Shown here piece by piece: positions 48,963 to 58,858 of a stretch of DNA of 64,000 nt. Under the pieces are notes generated by a model. The model saw only the letters and a list, made by a program, of their open reading frames with translations. It did not search any database and was not told where the DNA came from. A program made the position numbers and the translations under genes. How positions within the stretch are numbered: the stretch's first letter is position 1; the number at the start of each line of letters is the position of its first letter. The stretch spans positions 32,017,820 through 32,081,819 of the forward strand of contig NW_020312817.1 of the NCBI RefSeq assembly GCF_003265705.1. Direction: 5' to 3'. This DNA comes from Callorhinus ursinus. Lineage: Eukaryota; Chordata; Mammalia; Carnivora; Otariidae.

Positions 48963-49509
48963 CTAAAAAAAAAAAAAAATTAAGTTCGGCACTGATTAGT
49001 ATTTACTGAAATTTACTCTTCTCATGTACATGTCAGGGCAAAACTCAATTTCAACAAACTCGAAAGTGGCCAAAAGTACTTTATGGCAGAAAGCTAAAAA
49101 TCCCAAGATTAACATATAAATCCTTTGTCTCTGCTTAAGATTAGTTTAATAGCCTTACTACGAGAACTATTTTGAATTCTGGGAGGTTTTTCCTTCATGT
49201 GGGTACTTCATTTACCTATCGTCCCATGTGGAGGAAAAAGGTTTCTTAACATGAAATTATACAGTTAAAGGTTCACAGCACTAAACATCTTAATAATCAC
49301 CCTAATATTTTATGACTAAGTATCTACCCAAACTACAAACTAATGTTGAAGTAGGAAAAGCAATCACCTAAGAAACTTAGTATCTAGTAATATATATAGC
49401 ACCAATTCTCCAAAGAGCTCAAAGCCTGCAAAAGTAAGCAGTAAGCAAAACAAATTCTGCGGAGGCCACACTTGACAGTTAAGATTTGCCAACAAATTAT
49501 TTAGCTTAC

Positions 49510-49545
49510 CTTCTTTTTGGAGATGGAGATCTGGACTTTGATCGG
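49510..49545 (-). CDS. SRSF7: SRSF7 coding exon 7 (36 bp)
   Basis: A very short exon, acceptor TCATGTTTTGACAG, donor GTAAGCTAA. It encodes (S)RSKSRSPSPKR plus two bases of Ser. It contains Ser-Pro sites in the C-terminal RS tail. It was found by matching the expected peptide and phase, and both splice sites are canonical. Confidence 0.93.
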
Positions 49546-50051
49546 CTGTCAAAACATGAGAAATTCTATTAAGAAAAAGTACTAACCAATCCCTTTCTTA
49601 TAATCACAGTATCATGAAATGAACCCCCAAGTTGCCCTGAGCTTAAAATTAAAAGGTCAGGCCACAATTAAACTGAGAAAGAGCCTTGCAGTTTTTGCAA
49701 ACAAAAGCCAATCTTCCAACAACTGTTCTTCATAAAATGAACTGCTTCATTGCATCACAATCTTTACATCTGCTTTAAGCACGGTATCTCAGAATGCTTC
49801 TCCATGCGCCCATCAGTTCTAACAAGGCCTCTTCATGTAACCCCAAAGCCAGAAACTTCGCACTATAGCTTGACATTTTCTTGTCCAGGAAGTCAATAGG
49901 CCTATTGTGGCTGAAGTTCTAAAGTTTGATTTACTAAGAAAGTACTGTGTTCCACTAACACCTAAGCTTAATCAACAATTCAAAACACTTTGAACTCTTT
50001 GGATATTGGTGCCATATAACTAGAAGAGCATTCATCAGATTTTTACCCTAC

Positions 50052-50105
50052 CTGCTTCGTGGTCGTGAAAGAGACCTGGATCTTGATCTTGACCTTGACC
50101 GTGAT
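50052..50105 (-). CDS. SRSF7: SRSF7 coding exon 6, RS domain
   Basis: A 54-base exon, acceptor CTTTTTATTAAG, donor GTAGGGTAA. It encodes (Q)SRSRSRSRSRSLSRPRS plus two bases. Human has QSPSRSRSRSRSISRPRS as I recall, so the first Ser-Pro is Ser-Arg here and Ile is Leu. Phase 2 in and out keeps the frame. The intron before it (50106-51908) carries three SINEs. Confidence 0.93.
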
Positions 50106-50220
50106 CTTAATAAAAAGAAAAACAATTATACCAATTAGTTCATAGGAATAATCTCTCCAAAAACCTACTGAGCACTTTTAGGTAAACTAAGAATAGAGAA
50201 ACTAAAATTAAGCAAGACAC

Positions 50221-50311
50221 AGGGTGCTTGGCTGACTCAGTAGGTAGTATGTGACTCTCGATCTCAGGGGTTAGGAGTTAAGAGCCCAGGCTGGGTGTAA
50301 AGATTAAAAAA
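50221..50311 (+). mobile_element. Short tRNA-Lys-like CAN SINE in SRSF7 intron 5
   Basis: GGGTGCTTGGCTGACTCAGT head, GGCTGGGTGTAAAGATTAAA end. Antisense to SRSF7 transcription. Confidence 0.82.
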
Positions 50312-50320
50312 ATTGTGTTG

Positions 50321-50512
50321 TTTTTTTAAAGATTTTATTATAAAATTGACAGAAAGATACAGTGAGAGAGGGAACACAAGCAGGGGGAGTGGGAGAGGGA
50401 GGAGCAAGCTTCCCGCTGAACAGGGAGCCCGATGTGGGGCTCCATCCCAGGACCCTGGAATCATGACCTGAGCCAAATGCAGACCTTAACGACTGAGACA
50501 CCCAGGTGCCCC
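50321..50512 (-). mobile_element. CAN SINE in SRSF7 intron 5
   Basis: T run to CACCCAGGTGCCCC, directly abutting the opposite-strand SINE at 50221. Confidence 0.88.
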
Positions 50513-51339
50513 TAAAAAAGTTTTTCAATTAAGTATTACAAAAAAAAAAAAACAAAAACCCAAAACTAAGCAGACAACTCTTTCCTTATATCGGCCTATG
50601 ACTGGACAAACGACACTCTGAATAAAGAACCACCACTTCAATTACTTGGTTCTATCATACTCATTGATCTGGGTTGATTGTCACAGTTCCTAGAGAGAGG
50701 TATGATATTCTTAGACTATATCGTATTCAAGAGAAATAAATGGTTTTCATTTAAGACTGCTTTACCTTCAAAGAATCAAACCAACATCAGCCCCTAAAAA
50801 GACATTTCAATACTTCTGGTGATATATCAGTATATAATGTCACAACTGGATCTTAAAAGACTATTCTCAAGATTAACAAGCTTTCATAGTTCAGGACCAT
50901 CGATTTGTCATACAAACTAAATCTGGCTCTAAAATACACAAATTGGGGTCCTGCAATGCATTCGTCTAGAGTCCAGAGCTTTCTCAAGTGGACTAAAATT
51001 GTAGAATCCCTGCATTTAGAGATTTTGTGCTATTATTTAACTCCCAGTGGCATTCCCTACTAGTGACTCAACTGTAGTATTGTCAACTCTTCATTTTCTA
51101 GAATCTTAACCATTTCAATCACCTTTAAAGGACTTCTATAAAAGGAGTAAAAAAAATAAGGTTTGTAGTTTGATTTTTAACTTCTTACGTTTCAGTGTTA
51201 AGTCTCTGGTTAAAAACAGGCCACATTCACCCACAGTTACACTACTGTAAACAACTTCCCATGGTCTCAAATTCACCCATTGTTCAAAAAAGGAGAAATT
51301 TTTATGTTTAAACTTGCTTCTAAGTATCCTCCTCGTTCT

Positions 51340-51514
51340 TTTTAAAGATTTTATCTATTTATTTGAGAGAGAGTACACAAGAGGGGTAGGGTCAGAGGGA
51401 GAAACATACTCCCCACTGAGCAGGGAGCCCGATGTGGGACTCGATCCTGGGACCCCAGGATCATGACCTGAGCCAAAGGGAGTCGCTTAACCAACTGAGC
51501 CACCCAGGCACCCT
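51340..51514 (-). mobile_element. CAN SINE in SRSF7 intron 5
   Basis: Flanks TATCCTCCTCGTTCT / TATCCTCCTTGTTCT at 51325-51339 and 51515-51529. Confidence 0.9.
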
Positions 51515-51908
51515 TATCCTCCTTGTTCTAGTGGGCCTCCTGATCAGAGATCCAGCAATTACCACCTTTTAGAGGTAGCATCATTTACCTAGACAGACAT
51601 AATCTGACTAGAGTTCAGCAATACGTCTACCCAGAGTGTTCACTGGAATGACTTGAGGATTTGTGCTTTGGACCATCCTCTACCATGGCCTCTCAACCCT
51701 CTAAAAATCTTTGATTGGGCTTTTCTTTATCTGTACAATTACAGTAATATCCATTTATAGGTCATGTATAAATTCAACTTCTAGGTCTCAAAATTATTTT
51801 TGAAGCAATCCCATTTCAATTATGTCTTTAAGACACTCATTGTCTTAAAGTGCAGTCATTAAGACGTGACAATCCAAATACAAATAAGGGAAAAAAAGTG
51901 TTACATAC

Positions 51909-52019
51909 TGGAAATACCTCGATCCTTTTATAGAACCAGACCTAGATCGTCTGAGTGAAGCTGATCTTGATCTACGAAGAGACACCGATCTTGATCGTCG
52001 TGGAGATGCTGATCTTGAT
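51909..52019 (-). CDS. SRSF7: SRSF7 coding exon 5, RS repeats
   Basis: A 111-base exon, acceptor TTTATGTTTTAG, donor GTATGTAAC. It reads (R)[20 protein letters not shown], then [16 protein letters not shown] plus two bases of Gln. It has three imperfect copies of the RRSRSxSxRRSRS unit typical of SRSF7. SVSLRR replaces SISLRR of the human protein as I recall. If intron 5 were retained the frame would continue for 20 codons ([20 protein letters not shown]) to a stop at about 51845. Confidence 0.95.
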
Positions 52020-52100
52020 CTAAAACATAAATCCAAGTTTAAGTCTTATGTCCAATTAGTTTATCACTTGTTAAAGCTTAAATTAAGCAGTATTTCTCAC

Positions 52101-52175
52101 CTCCTTCCCCTGCTCCTGCTTCGTGAGCGAGAGTATCGCCTACCCCTGGACCTCGAATGTGATCTAGACCGTGAC
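52101..52175 (-). CDS. SRSF7: SRSF7 coding exon 4, start of RS domain
   Basis: A 75-base exon, acceptor AAAAAAATAG, donor GTGAGAAAT. It encodes (R)SRSRSHSRSRGRRYSRSRSR followed by SRGR and two bases of the next Arg. Arg/Ser dipeptides here are substrates of SRPK/CLK kinases and mediate protein contacts in spliceosome assembly. Phases are 2 in and 2 out, so it follows either exon 3 or the poison exon in the same reading frame. Confidence 0.95.
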
Positions 52176-52415
52176 CTATTTTTTTAAGTTAGAAAAACAC
52201 AAAATGTTAGATGGTAACTCGTTTTTAGAGTTCGTGTGCCTCTGCTGAAATCAAATCTCAAAGCTATTTAAATTTAGTGTCTCATTCGGAAATAAACTCT
52301 GGGCCTATTAAGTTTTTTTTTTTTTTTTTACTACCTAAAAAAAGATTTGTTAAAAGCTGAATTACATCTTAGAATTACATAATATAAAACACTATAATGT
52401 GTATTTAAAATAAAC

Positions 52416-52450
52416 CTTGCAAGTTTGCAGGTCGACCCTCTTTGGCCCAT
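52416..52450 (-). CDS. SRSF7: SRSF7 Split-ORF 2 start: new ATG leading into RS domain
   Basis: Inside the predicted poison exon the minus strand has GACCATGG at 52450, a near-ideal Kozak context (A at -3, G at +4). It reads MGQRGSTCKLA plus AG, leaving the same phase as exon 3, so exon 4 follows in the RS frame. A TAG lies in this frame two codons upstream, so translation must begin here. The resulting protein would be 121 residues, nearly all RS domain. Mammalian SRSF7 is published to make such split ORFs. Here it is inferred from sequence alone. Confidence 0.65.
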
Positions 52451-52863
52451 GGTCTAGTAGATCTAGACGATCTAGAAGTATCTATAGCCGATCGCTGCAT
52501 CTAGATGTTTTCTTCAATCTAACGACGATCAAACTGACAGCCAAATGAGCCAGGTGAGGCTTGATTGACGCAAGAAGATTTTTCTAGTTGGGAATGTGGT
52601 CAATCTGGTGTTCCTCTTTCTAAACCGGAGGGGGCCCCAATTGTAAGCCAAATTTACTGTTACGGCGATCACCGTCTCAAATTTTCTGCCCTTTAAAGAA
52701 TAAGGTGAAGCTAGGTGTAGATGACTCGAGGGGATCTGGCCTCTTATGCTGATCACCTCAAGGTCTAGGAGGATCTTAATTGTCGGATTTGCAAGGCGCC
52801 TCAGCATGATATCATAAGGCTCGTGACATTCTGAATCAAGGCGACTGACTCAAACGAAGAAAC
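52416..52863 (-). other. SRSF7: SRSF7 poison cassette exon (alternative, in intron 3)
   Basis: Predicted from the sequence: acceptor ACCTTTCAG before 52863 and donor CAAG/GTTTAT after 52416 on the minus strand. Joined to exon 3 the frame reads R-FLRLSQSP and stops at TGA 52838-52836, so inclusion truncates the protein after 137 residues. SR-protein genes including mammalian SRSF7 are known to carry such exons in ultraconserved DNA, used for autoregulation through nonsense-mediated decay. This stretch is rich in TCTAGA and GATCTAGA-like purine/pyrimidine motifs. Exact borders are inferred from splice consensus, not transcripts. Confidence 0.8.
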
Positions 52864-53045
52864 CTGAAAGGTTTTGACCAGGTTGATTATTAATATATTA
52901 ACATTTGTTTAATTAAACAAAAATTGTAAAATACACCTGTACAATTAACATTCAAGTTTATAGAAAAATACTAGTTTCTGCCTTGCTAATAAAAAAATTA
53001 CTTGATTAACTAGTATACCAACCATTCCTTTATTAAAATAAATAC

Positions 53046-53222
53046 CTGCTTCGCCGCCGCCGGCTATAACGATGACAATCATAAGCATAATGTCCCTTTT
53101 CGCCACACTCATAGCATCTATCATTGGGATCAAAGGGACGTCGGGCGGGTGGTCTATCAAAACGAGATCTCCGAGGCATGCCTGTTGATAATTCAACTCT
53201 CACTCGGGAACCACAAATCACC
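53046..53222 (-). CDS. SRSF7: SRSF7 coding exon 3, end of RRM and CCHC zinc knuckle
   Basis: A 177-base exon, acceptor TTTTATAG, donor GTATTTATT. It encodes [20 protein letters not shown], then [15 protein letters not shown], then the knuckle [14 protein letters not shown] with C106, C109, H114 and C119 (C-X2-C-X4-H-X4-C), then HRYSRRRRS. The zinc knuckle distinguishes SRSF7 from its close paralogue SRSF3, which lacks it. The exon leaves AG to be completed by exon 4 or by the poison exon. Read-through into intron 3 stops after four extra codons (YLF and a stop follow the split Arg). Confidence 0.97.
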
Positions 53223-53497
53223 CTATAAAAGAGAATAAACAAAATTCTAATGCTAAGAATACACATCACTTCTAGATTTAGAACTTTCCAACCACTCTTT
53301 TTCCTCACAAACTTCAGCTATCTTTCTAAACCCTTCCAACTCCCACCTTTGCGCCCCCTTCATATCTTAAATATACAGAATTACGATTAGCTAGTCTCCT
53401 CCAGACTACAGAATCCAAGCTTATCACCTAGCTCACTACCCAGCCCACAGGAATATTCTAATAGACGTCAATTTCCCATAACCAACATCTTACTTAC

Positions 53498-53678
53498 TTC
53501 CCATCCAGGCCTCGCACTGCATCTTCTGCATCTCTAGGATCTTCAAATTCCACAAAGGCAAATCCTGGAGGATTTCTCGCAATCCACACAGTTCTTAAGG
53601 GACCATAATAACTGAAAGCCCTTTCTAACTCTCCTTTGCCGGCACCGGTTCCCAGATTACCAACATACACCTTGGTTT
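53498..53678 (-). CDS. SRSF7: SRSF7 coding exon 2, RRM
   Basis: A 181-base exon with acceptor TTTTTAAACAG and donor GTAAGTAAG. It encodes residues 10-69 plus two bases of Lys70. The RNA recognition motif is clear: RNP2 KVYVGNL at residues 12-18 and RNP1 GFAFVEF at 48-54, with [15 protein letters not shown] following. I see no difference from the human sequence as I remember it. The phases (1 in, 2 out) match exons 1 and 3. This domain binds RNA and, in the family, contacts the export receptor together with the adjacent linker. Confidence 0.97.
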
Positions 53679-54721
53679 CTGTTTAAAAACGCAAATAGAA
53701 TAACCATGTTATGCAAAATTTTGCCTAAGTCTGAGTGAATTCTGTGCCCCAAACAGGCCATCCTTAATCTTGTGCAAAGCACGTTTAATGCTTTATCAAA
53801 GATTTACTTTAGCCTTAAACCCAGCAAAGCCCATACATTTTGAGAAGCTACGTGTATGACAAAGATCTTTACATTCTAGTAAGGAAACGACCTCCAAAAC
53901 AGAAGCACAGACACGTGGTAGGATATTCCGAGGCGTGGGGCGGGCTCCGCCCCGGCCCCGCCCCCGAGTCCCGGCAGCCCCGGGCGCGCGGGGAGCGCGC
54001 GGGCCGGCAGCGTCGGCAGCGGGCGGGCCCCGGCAGGGGCCGGACCGGGAGAGCGGGGCTGCGCCGGCTCTCGTCCTCCGCGGCAACCGCCCTAGGCGCA
54101 GGCTCGCCCAGACTCCAGCTCCCCGCCCCAGAGCCATAAACCGCGCTCGAAAGAGCTAAAAGAGAAAAGAAACCAGCCGCCAGACGAAAAGATTATGTCT
54201 CCATTCCCACTCCTCATTCGACCGATTGTCTGACGAGAATGCGCAGCTCGAGGCTGCCACGCTTTTGTTCAGTCTCAAATTCACTCCTGATTTTACGGCT
54301 GCGACCAGATCTGTCTGCTAAAGTGGCGGGAAAGCGCCAAGGAAATGCGCCACCATGGTCGTCAATGTGCGCAAAATGGCAGCCGAGAGGGGGGGGGGGG
54401 GGGGGGGGGGGGGGGAGGGGGGGGACAGGCGGGCGCCTCGAGGAAGGGCAACAGGGAAACAGTGATCGTGGGCCTGCCTCGGGCTGCGGTGGGAAACGAA
54501 ATCGCCCAAGAATGAATACGGAACCCACCACAGACCTGCACCCGCCATCCCCCGGCTGCCCTCGATACCCCGCCCCCGCGGCCTCCGGCTTCGTATGGTG
54601 TGCGCCGAAGCCGCCATTACGCACGCGGAATAACCGTCTCCCAACCGCCGCGCCAACCCCACGGCCTCGCAATACTCACTACATCCACAGCAACGTCCCT
54701 TACCGGGCCCTGGCCTCTTAC
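53679..54721 (-). other. SRSF7: SRSF7 intron 1
   Basis: Lies between donor GTAAGAGG and acceptor AAACAG. Contains the CpG-rich block and a G homopolymer (C in the transcript) at 54389-54415. Confidence 0.85.
54389..54424. repeat. Long G homopolymer in SRSF7 intron 1
   Basis: 27 G, one A, then 8 G on the plus strand, so C-rich in the SRSF7 transcript. Confidence 0.95.
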
Positions 54722-54749
54722 CTCCTCCATACCGCCCGTAACGCGACAT
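54722..54749 (-). CDS. SRSF7: SRSF7 coding exon 1 (start codon)
   Basis: On the minus strand ATG at 54749 gives MSRYGRYGG plus one base, followed by the donor GTAAGAGG. This is the N-terminus of serine/arginine-rich splicing factor 7 (9G8), a nuclear pre-mRNA splicing and export factor. The start is supported by the exact SRSF7 N-terminal sequence, a TATA-containing promoter about 100 bases upstream, and an in-frame join to exon 2. All eight coding exons sum to 717 bases, 238 residues plus stop, matching human SRSF7 length. Confidence 0.96.
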
Positions 54750-54990
54750 GATGACTGGCCCGCGAGCTCGGCTCTTTCAGCTCGCAGAGCCCAGGGAGCG
54801 TGAAATACAAAAGCTGCAAAACCTAGTCCGTGGCCAACGGTCCCGGCGGCACTACGAGGAAGAGGCTGGGTTCGCGTTTATATATGCGGCGGCTGTGTCT
54901 CTCTGCGCATGCGTCATTTCGACGTTCTGCGCGGCACAAAGGAGCTGGGCGGAAACAGTGGAGAAGCGGCGCGGAGGGAACTGAAGAGGC
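54750..54990 (-). promoter_or_regulatory. SRSF7: SRSF7 core promoter and 5' UTR
   Basis: On the minus strand a TATATAAA lies at 54884-54877, placing the start of transcription near 54850 and a 5' UTR of about 100 bases. Upstream, TGCGCATGCG at 54904-54913 resembles an NRF1 site and overlaps GCGTCAT, an ATF/CRE-like half site. A second ACGTC occurs at about 54921. The region is rich in CpG. Factor assignments are motif-based only. Confidence 0.75.
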
Positions 54991-55779
54991 TAAGACGCTA
55001 GGCACGGGCGGAGGGATACGTTTCCATGGGAACGCCAGACCGCGCCTGTAAACCTGTGGACTTCCCTGCGGTGTCCCGCCCCCTTCCCTCCCCCTTTTCC
55101 TGTACCCTCCTCATTTTCCTCCCCTTCTCCCTCCCCCCTTTCATTTACCCCTATCTAGGGACCCTCAGCTCTAGTAATCTTACTACAGGTACATTAGACC
55201 GGCCTTATGAAAGGCTGTAAAATTTAACCGCTGATGTTGCAGCTATCGCCGCCTTTCTGCTGGGGAACCTGGCCTAGACTGATACTCAGTCATCTTTGGG
55301 GCGCATCAGAGGTAATCCGGAGCTTGGCCAGGGTGAGAACTCCATGAACCCCGCCATTCTGAGTAGTGGTCACTGCCCCTGGGCCTCAAAAAGAATGACG
55401 CCCCCAGGGACTGCACTGACCCTCCGGCCCCTTCAGAACCAATTTTCTCCAACACCATACGAGTTCTTGGGGGACAAAGGAATAGAATTTTGTTTCGTTT
55501 TGCGGTTATGAAATTGTGCAAAAACCCTAAATCCTTAAAGCATTCTAGCTAGTGGCAATTATGAAATTATTTGCATTTGAAGCACAGACTTATTTACTTG
55601 TGCTTCCTTTCTAGTGCTTTCTGCTTTGTATTGTAGTACCACATCTCATCCACTAATACTCATCCTGAAGACTGGGACTTTAAGTTGTCTTTGAGTAACA
55701 GCCTTGCAGCTCAGCCATTCTCTATATAAAATAAATGTAAACCTTTTCTTTAGATAGAATCACTTAGAATTCAGTTTTG

Positions 55780-56010
55780 ATTTTATTTTTTATTTGTAGT
55801 AAGTATAGTTGACAATGTTAGTTTTACATGTGCAACCTAGTGTTTCAAAAATTCTTTACATTACTCTATGTTCACCATAAGTGTAGTCACCATCTGTCAC
55901 CCATTCAACATTATTACAATATTATTGACTATATTTCCTATGCTATACTTTCCAGCTTTGATTTTATACAATCAAATATTTGCCAAACACCAAGTCTACA
56001 AATACAGATT
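55780..56010 (+). mobile_element. L1-like fragment
   Basis: AGTATAGTTGACAATGTTAG and CTATATTTCCTATGCTATAC TTTCC are recurring L1-associated phrases. Confidence 0.45.
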
Positions 56011-56324
56011 TAACTTCTTTTTCACCAGCCATACACACAAAAAAAGACATTACACCATAAATACTTGGAATATATGAGTGGAATTGTTGCAAATGAAAGA
56101 TGAAATCCTTAGATATTTGTATCTCTATGTTTATCATCTGTAAACGGCACATGATGTATAGGAGAAAGGAAATTTAGTTGGTGAAGTAGGAATCCTCTCT
56201 TGACAATGCTACAAATTCACACACATTTTTTTTCAGATTTATCAAATTATGGAATACACCCATTGCAAAAAAATTCTAGCAAGAAAATAGAAGTTCTATA
56301 GGATATGTTATATTTGTTCTCAGG

Positions 56325-56511
56325 TTTTTTTTTTTTTTTAAGATTTTATTTATTTGTCAGAGAGAGAGCACAAGCAGGAGGAGCCACAGGCAGAGGAAGA
56401 AGCAGGCTCCCCGCTGAGCAAGAAGCCTGATGCGGGACTTAACCCCAGGACTCTGGGATCATGACTTGAGCTGAATGCAGACATTTAACTGACTGAGCCA
56501 CCCAGGCATCC
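56325..56511 (-). mobile_element. CAN SINE
   Basis: T run, TTTATTTATTTGTCAGAGAG, ending CCACCCAGGCATCCC. Confidence 0.88.
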
Positions 56512-56668
56512 CAGTTCTCCTTTCAGTTTTATTGATTTTTGTTTTCCACTTAACTGGGTTCTTCTCAAAGGATTAAATGATAAAGATCTTTTTATATACT
56601 TCCTGGAAGACAGAGTATCAGTTCTGTAAAGGCTCACTAATTTGACTTTCTTCTATTATGAATTTATG

Positions 56669-56841
56669 GGGGCGCTTGAGTGGCTTGGTCTATTAAGCAT
56701 CCAACTCTTGATTTTGCCTCATGTCATGCTCTCGGAGTTGTGAGATCAAGCCCCACTTCAGGCTCCACACTGGGTGAGAAGCCTGCTTCAGATTCTCTTG
56801 CTCCCTCTACCCCTCCGTCCTCCCTCTCAAAAAAAAAAAAA
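56669..56841 (+). mobile_element. CAN SINE, older subtype
   Basis: GGGGGCGCTTGAGTGGCTTG head, CAACTCTTGATTTTGCCTCA. Flanks GAATTTATG / GAATTTGTG. Confidence 0.86.
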
Positions 56842-58560
56842 GAATTTGTGAGAAGTGCTGTTGCACAAAGCATAAGTAACTTATTGAAAGATAGTACTTA
56901 GTATACTATTAGGCCTCAATAAATGTTTTTTGTCTTTGAATACAAAGTCTGTTGTACTAAAGAGAATTTTGAAGGATGTAATACTGTAAAAAATATTAAA
57001 AGAAGCAGTTTTCCAACTTGTAACAAACTGCTTTCAAGCACATTAAAGGAAAAGGGATAAACCCCGACTGGCTTGGCTACCTCTCTAGAGACAGGTGCTT
57101 TGATAAGCTAATGACAGGTTTTTATCTCTATTAGAGGAGGGCCAATTCTAGGCTGGTACCATGAAAAAACAACAGTTCCGCATAGTATTTCCATACACTA
57201 TTCTACTGTACACTCTTTCTCTAAGAACACATAACGAATTCTTTTCACTAAATGTCAGTCCAAATCAGGGAGATATTATTGTACAGTGTACTTTTATTCC
57301 CATTGATTCTTTTGAAATCAGTTTCAGCCAATAAATTTCTGCCTATAGCATTGTGAGTTAAATTAAGATCACCTTCCCAGATTCAAGTGGAATATAAAAG
57401 CTACTTAATTCAACGAATATTCTAAGATTTCCTAATACGAAATTTTTAAGTAATTCTTGATATATTACTGTTGTTAAATATTGATTATATTATTAGTTTA
57501 GGAGAAGGTGGGTTAATTCTTAATCCTTGATAGCAGCTTTCAAAATTTATCTGCATTTCCCAGATTCAGTTTTTCCAGAGAAGCATTAAAGAAAAAGTTC
57601 ACTCTTTCTCTTATTTTCTTCTCCATTTTAGTTTCACTTTTAAATCATTGTCACTATTTTAGCTTATATGTGAAAACCTTAAAACAAAAACAAATTTAGA
57701 CCTTTTGCACATGTATCTATTTTTAATGTAAAGAAATAGTCTGTACTTCTAAACACTAGTCTTTTCATATGTATTTATATATCTGCTTTATACATGTATG
57801 TACTGTGGGTCAGTCCAAACAGCTATATTCAACTACAATTTGCTTTTCTTTTCTCGACATTTCATAATCCCCAATTCCCTCTAGAATGCTCTTAGAAAAT
57901 TCTAGGAAGGAAAAATTCTCAGAATCATGTTTATAATTCTTCCATATTGTATAAAGAAATTAACTTTTCATTAGTCAAGTACTGGACTATGATCAGTACT
58001 GAAGTGTGAATATGGGGGTGGGGGAGCAACGGTGGCTCATTAAGAATGCCCGTGCCTTCACCAACCTCAAAGGGTGAAACTAGGAAGAGTGAAAATGTGA
58101 TGCAAGAGTGATCCACTGATACAAATATTACCTAAATGGGTGGTTTAGGAGTATAAAACAATCTAGGAAAAATGAGGGTTTCTGAGGAATGCCTGATTGT
58201 ATTAAAAAGTGTGGAACTGTAAAACCATCAATCCCCAGTTCAATTATGTTGTTCCTTATCTAAAGAAAGAATATCAGTGAAAGGGACTTGGTCAGCTTGT
58301 TGTCTTCACTAGAGAGCTAGACTGGCTTGGATAGAGTTTAGCAGTTCATTCAGCACTATCTTAGGAGAGAACCTATGTTATTAGCCAGCCCTCAGCTGTA
58401 CTTAAAGATTACTGCTCAAGACCGTTGACTTCCCTTATTTGATGTTTTGATACTGATCTTTTAGTCCCTGGAAATGAATATCCTCTACTGTAAATTAATA
58501 AAAACGATTTCTGTTTATGAATTATTTCCTTAAAACAGGTGGTATATACTTTTAGGTAGG

Positions 58561-58609
58561 TATAGTATAGTATAGTATAGTATAGTATAGTATAGTATAG
58601 TATAGTATA
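58561..58609. repeat. (TATAG)n pentanucleotide microsatellite
   Basis: Nearly ten perfect copies, adjoining a MIR. Confidence 0.97.
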
Positions 58610-58611
58610 AT

Positions 58612-58858
58612 GATTTAGAGCATAAGCTCATGGAGTGTGACAGTTGGGTTTGAAGCTTGGCTCCACTATTTAATAGCTGCCTACCCTTGATCAAGTTGTT
58701 AATCTCCTGGTACTTCAGCTTCCTCATCTGCAAAATGGGGTTTGCAAGACTACCCATCTTAGAGAGTTGTTGTTAGGATTAGATGAGGTAAATCAAGCAA
58801 TTAACATTGCCCAGCGTCTAGCACAACTGAGTATTTAATAAATGTTAGCTGTTAGGAG
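58612..58858 (+). mobile_element. MIR, near full length
   Basis: GAGCATAAGCTCATGG, CTTCCTCATCTGCAAAATGG GG, GTTGTTGTTAGGATTAGATG AGG and TTTAATAAATGTTAGCTGTT. Confidence 0.85.

Larger units (their letters stand above)
53930..55060. promoter_or_regulatory. CpG island over SRSF7 exon 1 and intron 1
   Basis: Strikingly CG-rich stretch with many CpGs compared with the AT-rich surroundings. Densest blocks are 53935-54130 (inside intron 1) and 54300-55030. Typical of a housekeeping promoter. Long open frames here on both strands (for example 54239-54751) are by-products of GC content. Confidence 0.8.

Noticed and set aside
53796..54139. Arg/Pro/Ala-rich frames in SRSF7 intron 1
   Set aside because: Explained by the GC-rich block; no conserved domain recognised.
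54239..54751. 170-codon plus-strand frame and overlapping minus frames over SRSF7 exon 1
   Set aside because: CpG-island composition gives few stops; includes a glycine run from the G homopolymer.
58530..58757. Frame with repeated YYTIL
   Set aside because: Translation of the TATAG repeat and adjoining MIR.
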